Source of the DNA: CAZYTX01 sp964650485
GTDB lineage: Bacteria; RBG-13-61-14; DATKZS01
DNA: 64,000 nucleotides
Assembly (NCBI GenBank): GCA_964650485.1
Contig: CAZYTX010000002.1
Coordinates: forward strand, 62,001-126,000
Reading direction: 5' to 3'
This document shows, in pieces, positions 33,649 through 41,483 of the stretch; the first letter of the stretch is position 1, and every line of letters begins with the position of its first letter. Both the position numbers and the translations under genes were made by a program. The notes under the pieces were generated by a model. That model was not told the DNA's origin. It was given only the letters and a program-made list of their open reading frames with translations, and ran no database searches.

Positions 33649-34212
33649 CTATTTTTCTTCTATCTTTAGCTCCTGGATCTTTTGCAGTCTGGGGTCGGGC
33701 TCCACTTTATCGCAGGTGCACTGCTCATAGTTCCTGTCCGCGCCGCAACGCGGACACAGCCCTTTGCAGTCCCGCCTGCAAAGCGGTTGTATTGGGACCT
33801 CCAAAGCCACCATCTCCTTGAAAAAGGGGTTCAGGTCAACCTCCTCGCCCTGGTAAAAGCTCCGGTTCATATCCTGGAAGGAAAGCTCAACCTCTTCGGG
33901 CAACTCGGCAGGCGGGCCCGGCTGCATTATTATATCCGTTCTTCCCTCCAGGGGACAGCGAATCTCTGCCCCGCACCTCGCGCAGACCGTGGCCAGCTCT
34001 GCCTTGACCGCGCCTTTCAGCCTCAGATTGCGGCCCTCCTTTGAGAGCCGACCCGAAACACTCATGGAGCCCTCTATGTGAGGCCCCTCCTCTCCAGAGA
34101 ACTCGGGTATGTTGTCCAGCCACTGCCTGGGCATCTCATGGTTTATCTCGATGCCCTCGTCCGGGATGCGGCTCAAGTTAATAATCAGCTTCTGTTCTGG
34201 ATCACCCTGCAT
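33649..34212 (-). CDS. yceD: YceD/DUF177 family protein (23S rRNA accumulation protein)
   Basis: 187 residues. The family's central strand AVKAELATVCARCGAEIRCPLEGR is present with its CxxC, followed by LSFQDM, the acidic stretch, and a C-terminal LCRRDCKGLCPRCGADRN zinc-type cluster (seen in the bacterial/plant long form). It is co-transcribed with rpmF and needed for normal 23S rRNA levels in E. coli and plants. The candidate promoter lies only about 11 bp upstream. Confidence 0.9.
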   Translation of the reverse strand: MQGDPEQKLIINLSRIPDEGIEINHEMPRQWLDNIPEFSGEEGPHIEGSMSVSGRLSKEGRNLRLKGAVKAELATVCARCGAEIRCPLEGRTDIIMQPGPPAELPEEVELSFQDMNRSFYQGEEVDLNPFFKEMVALEVPIQPLCRRDCKGLCPRCGADRNYEQCTCDKVEPDPRLQKIQELKIEEK

Positions 34213-34222
34213 TACAAGTCCT

Positions 34223-34250
34223 AGTTTATCTTTGCCGGGGTGATTGTCAA
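34223..34250 (-). promoter_or_regulatory. Sigma-70 promoter of the yceD-rpmF-fabD-fabG-acpP operon
   Basis: On the minus strand a perfect TTGACA (34250-34245) and TAAACT (34228-34223) are separated by 16 bp. The expected start, near 34216, would give a leader of only about 4 nt before the ATG at 34212, so translation would be nearly leaderless. Confidence 0.5.
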
Positions 34251-34308
34251 GGCATTAGCATACAGGAGCGGAAGGGGCATCAGGAGGAATCTTCTTAAAC
34301 CCTGGCTT

Positions 34309-34336
34309 TTGGCCATGCAGCCCCGGCTGTGATAAA
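34309..34336 (+). promoter_or_regulatory. Extended -10 promoter of the zinc-ribbon/receiver gene
   Basis: TTGGCC (34309-34314), 16 bp, then GATAAA (34331-34336) with an upstream TG (34328-34329) forming an extended -10. The ATG follows at 34354. Confidence 0.4.
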
Positions 34337-34353
34337 ATTTAACGTGTAGCGCC

Positions 34354-34938
34354 ATGCCGGAAACGGAAGAGCGTAAGAAATACTGCCCCAGTTGCGGAAG
34401 CATGGTGCCTGTTTATACCATGATCTCCAGTGCCGGAGAGATTGACAGGTGCCAGTTCTGCAACATGGAGCTTGTGGATGAAGCGCCCAGCGTGTCCAGC
34501 ATAAACCTGGGCAGGGTGTACGTGGTGGAGGACACCGCGCTGCTCAGGGAGATGATTAAGGACATCATGATTGTGAGGGGCCTGGCCGAGGACGTGCAGG
34601 TGTGCGAGAACGGGGCCGAGTTTTTAACCAGCTACACCCGGGACATACTGATGAAGCGACCGCCCGGCCTGGTGATGCTCGACGTGGTCATGCCCATCTT
34701 GAACGGGATCAATGCCGCGGTTGCGGCCAGGTCAGTGGAAAAGGCATTCGGCGACAGGAAGACCCCCCTGCTATTCTTCACGGTCAAGCAGTGCGACGAC
34801 AGCTTCCGCAGGCTTCTCAACTACTCCGCTCCAGCCATGTACATCAACAAGGGCAGAGAGTCCTCGCCGGACAAGATGAGGAGCCGGGTGGAGGCGGTGA
34901 TAAGCCGGCTGTGGAAGGAGATGCTGGAAGGAGAATGA
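34354..34938 (+). CDS. Zinc-ribbon plus receiver-domain protein
   Basis: 194 residues. The first 40 hold CPSCGS and CQFCNM, two CxxC pairs 20 residues apart forming a zinc ribbon. A receiver domain follows from about residue 52: VYVVEDTALLREM, phospho-acceptor Asp in VMLDVVMPILNG, Thr in LLFFTVKQ and Lys in MYINKGRE (altered from KPF). It lacks a classic output domain, so the ribbon or a protein contact must act as output. The next gene, a PilZ protein, starts one base after its stop (TTG start), so the two are co-translated. Confidence 0.78.
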   Translation: MPETEERKKYCPSCGSMVPVYTMISSAGEIDRCQFCNMELVDEAPSVSSINLGRVYVVEDTALLREMIKDIMIVRGLAEDVQVCENGAEFLTSYTRDILMKRPPGLVMLDVVMPILNGINAAVAARSVEKAFGDRKTPLLFFTVKQCDDSFRRLLNYSAPAMYINKGRESSPDKMRSRVEAVISRLWKEMLEGE

Positions 34939-34939
34939 T

Positions 34940-35476
34940 TTGGCCCGTGTGAGAAAGGCAAGGTCAGGAGAGCGCCGTTTTCAGCGCGCCTCCTGCTGTT
35001 TTCCCGGCACGTTCAACTGGGGCACGGTGAGCCATCCTGCAACCATAATGATCATCGGCCTGGGCGGAGGCTTTGTAAGCTCAGAGGTGCAGGTGCCCGA
35101 GGGTTGTGATGTTTCTCTGTCCTTTGAAATGGACCCCGAGCGCGAGCCTGTCCGAGCCCGGGGCAAGGTGGCTTGGCTCACCCGCAAGGGAATACGCATC
35201 AGGGACATGCCCCGAAGGCAGGGCTTTGCCGTGGAGTTCACAAGGATATTCCCCGAGCACAAGGCCAGGATAGACGAGTACGTGAAGAATCAGAACAGGC
35301 TCTTCAAGGCCATTGACCACGAAATGAAAAAGAAAAAGCCGGATAAAAAGCTCATAAAAAAGCTGTTCTCTCAGGCCAGGCCAGGCGAGTCCACCCACCT
35401 GAACCACATAAAGAAGGTCACAAAGGACGAGCTCAGGCACTTCCGACTCAGGAAATACCCCCAGGAAGATGAATAG
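34940..35476 (+). CDS. PilZ-domain-like protein
   Basis: 178 residues from TTG 34940, with GGAAGGAG just upstream. The first 100 residues resemble a PilZ barrel: an RRFQR (RxxxR) motif near the start, a beta-rich core and IGLGGGFV where the D/NxSxxG motif is expected (degenerate). The last 70 residues are a Lys-rich helical tail (DHEMKKKKPDKKLIKKLFSQ). If active it binds cyclic di-GMP, but the degenerate second motif makes this uncertain. It is coupled to the zinc-ribbon receiver gene. Confidence 0.65.
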   Translation: MARVRKARSGERRFQRASCCFPGTFNWGTVSHPATIMIIGLGGGFVSSEVQVPEGCDVSLSFEMDPEREPVRARGKVAWLTRKGIRIRDMPRRQGFAVEFTRIFPEHKARIDEYVKNQNRLFKAIDHEMKKKKPDKKLIKKLFSQARPGESTHLNHIKKVTKDELRHFRLRKYPQEDE

Positions 35477-35483
35477 GCAAGGC

Positions 35484-35948
35484 TTATAAACCGCCCGGGC
35501 CGGAGCGAAAAGAGCGGCCCATGCGCTTTTCCGCAGCACTCTTCAGGTCTACGAGCATCTCCTCCGCCCGCGAGGGCATATCAGCCAGGGATATGGCAAG
35601 CTCGACAGCCTCCGGATCAGAGGGCCGGGGAAGTTCAGATGACATGACCCATCTTACCTCGTTGCCCCCAGCACGCCCGGTGATCGCAAGCTCCGTCTTC
35701 ATAAAGGTGTTGACAACGATCCAGTTGTTAAAGGACAAGGACTTCGACCTCACCCCGCCCCTCTCTTCCCAGGAGAGCACCGCGGAGGTGATCCGACCGG
35801 CGCCGACCTCGTACATGGCTGGACAGCAGCTAAGCCCCTCATCCTCATTGCGGGCCACGGCGGCTCCAGCAATGCAGTCACGCTCTATGACGAGGTTCGG
35901 AAGCAACCGCTGGAGCGAGCCCAGTCGGTCCCTTGCCAGGCCGGCCAC
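35484..35948 (-). CDS. Hypothetical protein, likely frameshifted, with a detached membrane anchor
   Basis: 154 residues from GTG 35948 in the frame as given; no family recognised (WIVVNTFMKTELAITGRAGG, RPSDPEAVELAISLADMPSR). The coding-like frame continues upstream of the GTG (INGHPRK) to a stop at 35982-35984. In the adjacent frame, upstream, is a good membrane helix (GFFALGVFVGVVLGAIVQG) that could start at TTG 36048. Removing one T of the TTT at 35965-35967 joins the two into a protein of about 187 residues with an N-terminal anchor. It is convergent with the PilZ gene. Confidence 0.45.
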   Translation of the reverse strand: MAGLARDRLGSLQRLLPNLVIERDCIAGAAVARNEDEGLSCCPAMYEVGAGRITSAVLSWEERGGVRSKSLSFNNWIVVNTFMKTELAITGRAGGNEVRWVMSSELPRPSDPEAVELAISLADMPSRAEEMLVDLKSAAEKRMGRSFRSGPGGL

Positions 35949-36204
35949 CTTCCTGGGATGGCCGTTTATCCATACCCTGGACTATTGCCCCCAAAACCAC
36001 GCCAACAAAGACCCCCAGAGCAAAAAAGCCCCGCGACTCTGTCGCCAAACCACCCCGGCCTAAAAACCTCCATCAATTCCAAGGCTTGAAAGAAAAAACA
36101 AACCGGCTTTGCGGAATTGCTGGGTGTCAACTGGGGGGGGGGTTGCCATGCCAATCAAAGCTGTATATAATGGTACCAGGCATGGACCGGTAAAGGAGCT
36201 TGCA

Positions 36205-36714
36205 ATGGACCATGAAAAGGGCTCGGAGCCGCGCGTGAAAAAACAGGGCAAGAGAAGGGAAGAAAAAGACGCGGGTGTATGGATCCAGAACTACCTGGGC
36301 AAATCCCTGTCCCCGGAGGAGACCCTGTTCAAGCTCAACGAAATCCTCTACGCTGACCGGCACCGGGGCATAAGGAAGAACGTGCGGGCGCCCTTCCCTG
36401 TGCAGGTGTCAATAAATATTGACGGGTCCGTCCAGAAAAGCACGGTTTACACCCTGAGCCAGAAGGGGGCCTTTATAAAGCATCCCTCTCCTCCTCCCGC
36501 GGGAAGGATCATTGACGTTTATCTTACGCTGCCCGACGAGGGTCCCCTTATCAGCGTGAAAGGAAATGTCGTAGAATCCATACCTATTGACAAGGCCTCC
36601 GCCAAAGGGGTCCTTTCCGGCATGTCCGTTGTCTTTACCGACGTCAGCGCCACCGACCGCAAGAGGATTGACAAGCTGGTCAAAGACAAGGCAAAACGCA
36701 TGCAGAAACCCTGA
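36205..36714 (+). CDS. PilZ-domain protein
   Basis: 169 residues from ATG 36205, which has AAAGGAG 8 bases upstream; an earlier open frame to 36109 is not coding-like. It has RKNVRAPFPVQV (RxxxR) and TLSQKGAFI (D/NxSxxG-like), the two PilZ ligand motifs, and ends in a Lys-rich helix. Residues 1-60 are a charged leader. A cyclic di-GMP receptor is likely. It lies 27 bp upstream of yraN. Confidence 0.75.
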   Translation: MDHEKGSEPRVKKQGKRREEKDAGVWIQNYLGKSLSPEETLFKLNEILYADRHRGIRKNVRAPFPVQVSINIDGSVQKSTVYTLSQKGAFIKHPSPPPAGRIIDVYLTLPDEGPLISVKGNVVESIPIDKASAKGVLSGMSVVFTDVSATDRKRIDKLVKDKAKRMQKP

Positions 36715-36740
36715 GCCGGCCTCCGTTCCCGCTTGAAGGC

Positions 36741-37112
36741 ATGAGCAAGAGGACAGAAAAAGGCAAGAAGTCCGAGGATATCGCCGCGTCCTTTCTGGAA
36801 GGGCAGGGGCTCAAGGTCATTTGCAGGAACTTTCGCGCCAAGCGGGGCGAGCTCGACATTATCGCCCGTGACAAGGACACCTTGTGCATAGTGGAGGTCC
36901 GCTCCAGGGGGGAGTCTTCCCCCCGCGTACCCGAGGGCGAGCTGGGCCGTAAAAAGGTGAGGAGCATCACCCGGGCCGCCAGGAAGCTCATCCATAAACA
37001 CGGTCTTCAAAATGTGCCTGTAAGATATGACCTCTTGGTGGTCTACTGGGAGTCGGAAAAACCAAAGATAAAGTTCTACCCCGGCGGCATCACCCCGGGG
37101 CCCGTTTTCTAG
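36741..37112 (+). CDS. yraN: YraN/UPF0102 family endonuclease-like protein
   Basis: 123 residues. KGKKSEDIAASFLEGQG, RNFRAKRGELDIIARD and CIVEVRSRG give the PD-(D/E)xK-like core (E...D...ExR) of the family. Its cellular function remains undefined, though it looks like a nuclease. It follows the PilZ gene by 27 bp and runs to the end of the convergent TPR lipoprotein. Confidence 0.9.
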   Translation: MSKRTEKGKKSEDIAASFLEGQGLKVICRNFRAKRGELDIIARDKDTLCIVEVRSRGESSPRVPEGELGRKKVRSITRAARKLIHKHGLQNVPVRYDLLVVYWESEKPKIKFYPGGITPGPVF

Positions 37113-37113
37113 A

Positions 37114-37755
37114 TTACTCCTCTGCTCCCGCGGTGTCGCCGCTCTCCATTGCGGCCGCACGTGCTCCCCCTTCATCGGCCCCTTCTTGCTCGCCGGGTTC
37201 CTCCACAAGCTCCGCGCCCTGCTCCTCCAGCCATTCCATGGCCGCTTCATAATCATCTTTGCCCTTTTGCAGGGACTGTTTAATCGAGGAGAAATCTCTT
37301 TCACCCCGGGAGAGCTCCTCTGCTTTTTCTATCTGCTCCATGGCCTCGTCAAACTTTAGCTGCTTCGAGTAGGCCGAGGCCAGGTTAACGCGTGCGGTCA
37401 CGTTCTCGGGCTTAAGCTCCATTGCCTTTTCCAGGTGCTCGATTGCCTTGGGATAGTTTTCCAGCTTCAAGTAAACCGTTCCCATGTTCAGCCTGGAGTG
37501 GAAGTAGTCCGGGTTAAGCTCAAGCGCCCGCTTGTACTCTTGTATGGCCTTGTCGTACATTTTCAGACGGGAGTAAGCATAACCCAGCTCGTGGTGGGCC
37601 CTGGCGTCGTCAGGTCTTTCCTTTGTCAACTGCTTGAAGTATTCGGCCGCGTCCTTGTACTCGCCTTTGCGCATCATGTCCGAGCCCTCCTTGTAAGGAT
37701 CGCACCCGCCGGCCAGGACGAAGACGAGCGCGGCCATGACAATCTTTGCTTTCAT
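37114..37755 (-). CDS. TPR-repeat lipoprotein
   Basis: 213 residues from ATG 37755 (GGGAGGG upstream). The signal peptide ends in a lipobox (VFVLAGGC), so it is a lipid-anchored periplasmic protein. Four or more tetratricopeptide repeats follow (AAEYFKQLTKERPDDA, AIQEYKRALELNPDYFH, AIEHLEKAMELKPENV, AMEQIEKAEEL), then a Glu/Ala-rich low-complexity tail. It likely acts as a scaffold for envelope assembly. Confidence 0.85.
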   Translation of the reverse strand: MKAKIVMAALVFVLAGGCDPYKEGSDMMRKGEYKDAAEYFKQLTKERPDDARAHHELGYAYSRLKMYDKAIQEYKRALELNPDYFHSRLNMGTVYLKLENYPKAIEHLEKAMELKPENVTARVNLASAYSKQLKFDEAMEQIEKAEELSRGERDFSSIKQSLQKGKDDYEAAMEWLEEQGAELVEEPGEQEGADEGGARAAAMESGDTAGAEE

Positions 37756-37994
37756 GATAGACCCTCCCAATGCAGCCCGAATTCATTTATTATCTTAACA
37801 TACATTATCTAGCTTTGATTGCTCTTAAAAGCAAATTGTTGCAGGGCTTCGAGATGGCAACCAGGGATCAAGGGTTCTATTTCTGCGACCTGGTCCCTGC
37901 TTTTGAGACCAACACGGATTTCTGATAAACCTATGACACAAAGCACGGTCAAGGTGAAAACACGGGCACGGCCCGTAAACGGGAGGGATAAAGC

Positions 37995-39293
37995 ATGGCT
38001 CGCACAATAATAGTAGGGGGCGGCATCTGCGGCTTACAACTGGGTGCGCTGCTTTCTCATGATGGTTACGAGATCCTGGTTCTGGAGAAGCTATCCCGGG
38101 TTGGAGGCAGGGCCTTCCTGTGGGACAAGGAAGGCTTCATTGTGGACAACGGCATACACCTTATCCGCTTCGGGCCGAAGAGCGCCATGGCCAAAGTGTT
38201 CGGTCACATAAACGCGCCCATTGACTTTGTTGACCTTGGAAAGAGCTACGTGGCCTTCCCGGACGGCAAAGTGGTGGACTTCCCCACAGGACCGGGCGGG
38301 TTCCTCACCACAAAGCTCATGGGGGTGGGGGAGAGGCTGAAAGCGCTCGCGCTCATGGTAAGGGTGCGCTCGCAGGACCCGGGTTCCATGCTGGAGACCA
38401 GCGTGGCCGATTGGATGGACCGGGAAGGGATCAGAGGAGGCATGCGAAAGTATTTGCACCTTGTCAGCGCCTCCATGCAGGTGTGCCCGTTCATCGAGCG
38501 ATCGAGCGCGGGCGAGCTTTTGCTCAACATGCAGAGTGTGCTTAAGAAGGGTCGCTCGGCCATGTACCCCGAAAAGGGGTGGCGATACATTTACGATACT
38601 CTGACCGGTGTGATCGAGTCGCGCGGAGACATAAGAACCAACTGTCCCGTGAAAAGGGTGATGGTGGAAGACGGTCGCGCTGTGGGGGTGGAGCTCGAGA
38701 GCGGGGAGAGCATCGAGGCCGGCCGGGTGGTGGTAAACATGCCGGTGCAGCAGTTGTTCGAGGTCCTGGACCGGTCTTTGGTGCCGGACTCATACGCAGA
38801 GCTGTGCAAGGGACTTGTGCCCACCGCGGGGGTGGTGCTGGACTACGGCCTGGAAAAAAGGGTCTCGGAAGACTCCGGGCTGTGGTATCTGTGGGAGCCC
38901 ATGTCCTTCGGCGTTTTCACGTCCAACCTCTGCCCCGAGGTGGCCCCTGCTGGAAAGCAGATCCTTACCTGGTTCATGCCAACGGAACCCGGTGATGTCT
39001 CGGACAGTCAAAAGGCGCGTGAGCTCGAATCGAGACTGGAGGACGCCATAAAGCGTGTTTTTCCGGGCATGGAGCAAGCTGTGGAGTGGAGGCGCGCCAT
39101 GCACCTTTCCATGGTTGACGGGGTGGAGGTGAACGTCTCCCAGCACCGGGGCAAGAGGCCCGGGTACAAGGTCCCGGGTATCGAGGGGCTCTTTTTGGTG
39201 GGAGACTCTTTGAAAGCCCCCGGGGCCGGAGGAGACGTGGGTCACGAGTCCGTGCTCGAGTGCTACCAAGAAGTTGCGGGCAAAGAGGTCTGA
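37995..39293 (+). CDS. FAD-dependent amine-oxidase/phytoene-desaturase-like oxidoreductase
   Basis: 432 residues. N-terminal FAD loop TIIVGGGICGLQLGALL and EKLSRVGGRAF, with the C-terminal FAD contact at LFLVGDSLKAPGAGGDVGHE. The general form matches carotenoid desaturase, protoporphyrinogen oxidase and related enzymes; no subfamily motif is visible. It starts the operon containing an alkaline-phosphatase-superfamily protein (stop abuts next ATG) and a double metallophosphoesterase. The substrate is unknown. Confidence 0.75.
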   Translation: MARTIIVGGGICGLQLGALLSHDGYEILVLEKLSRVGGRAFLWDKEGFIVDNGIHLIRFGPKSAMAKVFGHINAPIDFVDLGKSYVAFPDGKVVDFPTGPGGFLTTKLMGVGERLKALALMVRVRSQDPGSMLETSVADWMDREGIRGGMRKYLHLVSASMQVCPFIERSSAGELLLNMQSVLKKGRSAMYPEKGWRYIYDTLTGVIESRGDIRTNCPVKRVMVEDGRAVGVELESGESIEAGRVVVNMPVQQLFEVLDRSLVPDSYAELCKGLVPTAGVVLDYGLEKRVSEDSGLWYLWEPMSFGVFTSNLCPEVAPAGKQILTWFMPTEPGDVSDSQKARELESRLEDAIKRVFPGMEQAVEWRRAMHLSMVDGVEVNVSQHRGKRPGYKVPGIEGLFLVGDSLKAPGAGGDVGHESVLECYQEVAGKEV

Positions 39294-41483
39294 ATGTCCG
39301 AGCAAAGCAACAGAACCGGCAGCAGCCTGATCTCCGGCGTTTTATGGACCCTGCTTGTATCCGGCGCTCTCGGCTTATGGGTGGGCATGTGCGAGCTTAT
39401 CTTCGGCCTGCCCAGGGCGCTTTTAAAGCCGGGCAACCAGTTCGACCTTTTAAATATCGTGAACGCGCTCGCAAACCCGGTTACCCATACTTTTGTCCGG
39501 GACAACCTGCTGGCGCTCTCCTTTTCCGGTATCATACTCACGGGCATCGCCCTTTTGGTGCTTCTTCCCCTTAAAAGGAGGGCCTTGTCAGGAGGGGGGC
39601 ATGCCATCTGGCCGGCGCTGGTGGCCGGGACCAGTGTGCTGCTGGTAATTGAGGCATCCTATTACCTTCCCTACTTCCTGCCTGCGTCGGTGAAGCAGCC
39701 CGTAATAAATGTCCCCCATGCAACCGAGGTCCTGTTCGTCGCCGCGGTCACGGGCTTCCTTCTGTTTCAGAGGCGCCACTTCAGAGGCAGGGACCACAAG
39801 GACACGGCCTCGACCCTGCTCTCACAGATGGCATGGATCACCGGGGGCTCGCTGCTCATCGGGTTTGCGGGAATATTCAAGGGGGTGATCGGCTACCCCC
39901 TGACAGGGGCCATAGCCCTGGCAATAGCGGCCTTCTGCTGGGTCCTCTTCCGCCTCACCCGGATGGCATTGGCAAGGATCACGGGATTCGGGCGCCGGGC
40001 GTGGGGGCCGGCGCTTATTATCAGCTACGCGGCCATACTGTACGTGGCATACTACCAGTTCTGGGGGCATGAGAGCGTGCCAAAAAGCCGCGGCAAGGCC
40101 GAGGGACCCAACCTGGTGATGGTGGTCCTGGACACGGTGCGTGCTGACAGGCTGTCGGTTTACGGGTATCATCGAGGGACCACACCTTTCCTTGAGAGTC
40201 TTGCCGCTGAAGGGGCCAGGTTCAGCTACGCCTATACCGCTTCCCCCTGGACCCTGCCCTCGCACGCCAGCTTCTTCACCGGGCTTTTTCCGAGCGACCA
40301 CGGGGCCGTGCACGGCAACTGGTACCTTGCGGACGGCCACCAGACCATTGCAGAGTCCCTGAGAGGTAAGGGGTACGTCACCCTGGGGTTCTCGGCCAAC
40401 CCATACATCAGCCGCTACACCAACACCGACCAGGGCTTCGACCGCATGCTCCACCCCAGGAACGTGTTCCTGAGCGGCTCCTCGATGGCGGGAGAGAAGC
40501 TGTGGCGCCTGTTCCTTTTCCTGCTCGAGCCCGCGGCCATGGTAATGGACAGCGGGGCATCACAGGTGAATGCATCCTGCCGGAAATGGCTTTCCGAACT
40601 GTCAGAGAGGGACCAGCCCTTCTTCCTGTTCTTAAACTACATGGAAGCGCACCCGCCTTACCCACACGCGCCCGAGACATACCGCTTCTTCGAGGACAAG
40701 GAGCGGGCGCGGCGGCGCCTCGCCGAGCTCAACCTAAACTGGATCGCATACAACGCCGGGGAGGTGGACGTTTCGCCGGAAGACGCAGAGCTCTACCGCG
40801 ACTGGTACGACGGTTGCCTTTACTACCTTGACAGGCAGGTGCAGGATATCTACCGGGTGCTGGCCAGCAGGGGCCTCCTCGAGGACACCATACTGGTGGT
40901 CTTGTCCGACCACGGCGAGAGCCTCTTCCAGCGGGGACAATGGGGCCACGCATTCGGCATGTACCACGAGATGCTGCACGTGCCACTGATAATAAGATAC
41001 CCAGAGGGGATCGGGCCGGGGCTCGAGATCGAGACCTTCTACTCCCTGAAAGACCTGCCACCCACACTGGCCGGGCTCATGCAGGGGAAAAAGCTCGAAC
41101 AAATGATCGCGGATAAAAAACAGGAGCGGCCAGCCCCCATGTTCGCGGAGAGGTACAAGCCCACCAGGATAATGAGCCTCATGGAGAGCAACTTCCCGGA
41201 ATGGGACAGGGGGGCCTGGGACCGCGACCAGAAGTCCGTGCTCAAGTATCCATACCACCTGGTATGGGATTCAAGGGGAGAGGACATGCTATTCAGGGTT
41301 GATAAAGACCCGCAAGAGGAAAATAATATTGCTGACCGGGAGACGGAGGCGTACTACCGCCTGGACAACGTGATGAGCGGGTTCAGGGCCAGGCACCCGG
41401 CGCCGCTTGTCTCCGAAAGGAAAAAGGGGCGTCTTGACCCGGATGCGATACGAAGACTCAGGGCGCTCGGGTACATGAAATGA
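39294..41483 (+). CDS. Membrane-bound alkaline-phosphatase-superfamily (sulfatase-fold) protein
   Basis: 729 residues. The first about 270 have several membrane helices (ISGVLWTLLVSGALGLWVGM, ISYAAILYVAYYQF). The rest is a sulfatase-fold domain: NLVMVVLDTVRADRLSVYGY (metal Asp), SPWTLPSHASFFTGLFPSDH, FLFLNYMEAHPPYPH and VVLSDHGES. The nucleophile region is TLPSH, with Thr and no Cys/Ser-x-P-x-R, so it cannot form formylglycine. It is more like a phosphatase or phosphoethanolamine/phosphoglycerol transferase than a true sulfatase. It abuts the FAD gene and overlaps the next gene by ATGA. Confidence 0.82.
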   Translation: MSEQSNRTGSSLISGVLWTLLVSGALGLWVGMCELIFGLPRALLKPGNQFDLLNIVNALANPVTHTFVRDNLLALSFSGIILTGIALLVLLPLKRRALSGGGHAIWPALVAGTSVLLVIEASYYLPYFLPASVKQPVINVPHATEVLFVAAVTGFLLFQRRHFRGRDHKDTASTLLSQMAWITGGSLLIGFAGIFKGVIGYPLTGAIALAIAAFCWVLFRLTRMALARITGFGRRAWGPALIISYAAILYVAYYQFWGHESVPKSRGKAEGPNLVMVVLDTVRADRLSVYGYHRGTTPFLESLAAEGARFSYAYTASPWTLPSHASFFTGLFPSDHGAVHGNWYLADGHQTIAESLRGKGYVTLGFSANPYISRYTNTDQGFDRMLHPRNVFLSGSSMAGEKLWRLFLFLLEPAAMVMDSGASQVNASCRKWLSELSERDQPFFLFLNYMEAHPPYPHAPETYRFFEDKERARRRLAELNLNWIAYNAGEVDVSPEDAELYRDWYDGCLYYLDRQVQDIYRVLASRGLLEDTILVVLSDHGESLFQRGQWGHAFGMYHEMLHVPLIIRYPEGIGPGLEIETFYSLKDLPPTLAGLMQGKKLEQMIADKKQERPAPMFAERYKPTRIMSLMESNFPEWDRGAWDRDQKSVLKYPYHLVWDSRGEDMLFRVDKDPQEENNIADRETEAYYRLDNVMSGFRARHPAPLVSERKKGRLDPDAIRRLRALGYMK

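Noticed and set aside
37825..38007. Possible tRNA or tRNA fragment in the gap before the FAD oxidoreductase
   Set aside because: A stem-like CAGGGAtCA...TGGTCCCTG pair is present, but no cloverleaf, no T-loop GGTTCRAAYCC and no CCA-type end can be folded. The minus-strand frame there is also of non-coding composition.
39294..41483. Formylglycine-dependent arylsulfatase
   Set aside because: The nucleophile loop lacks Cys or Ser followed by x-P-x-R; it reads TLPSH.
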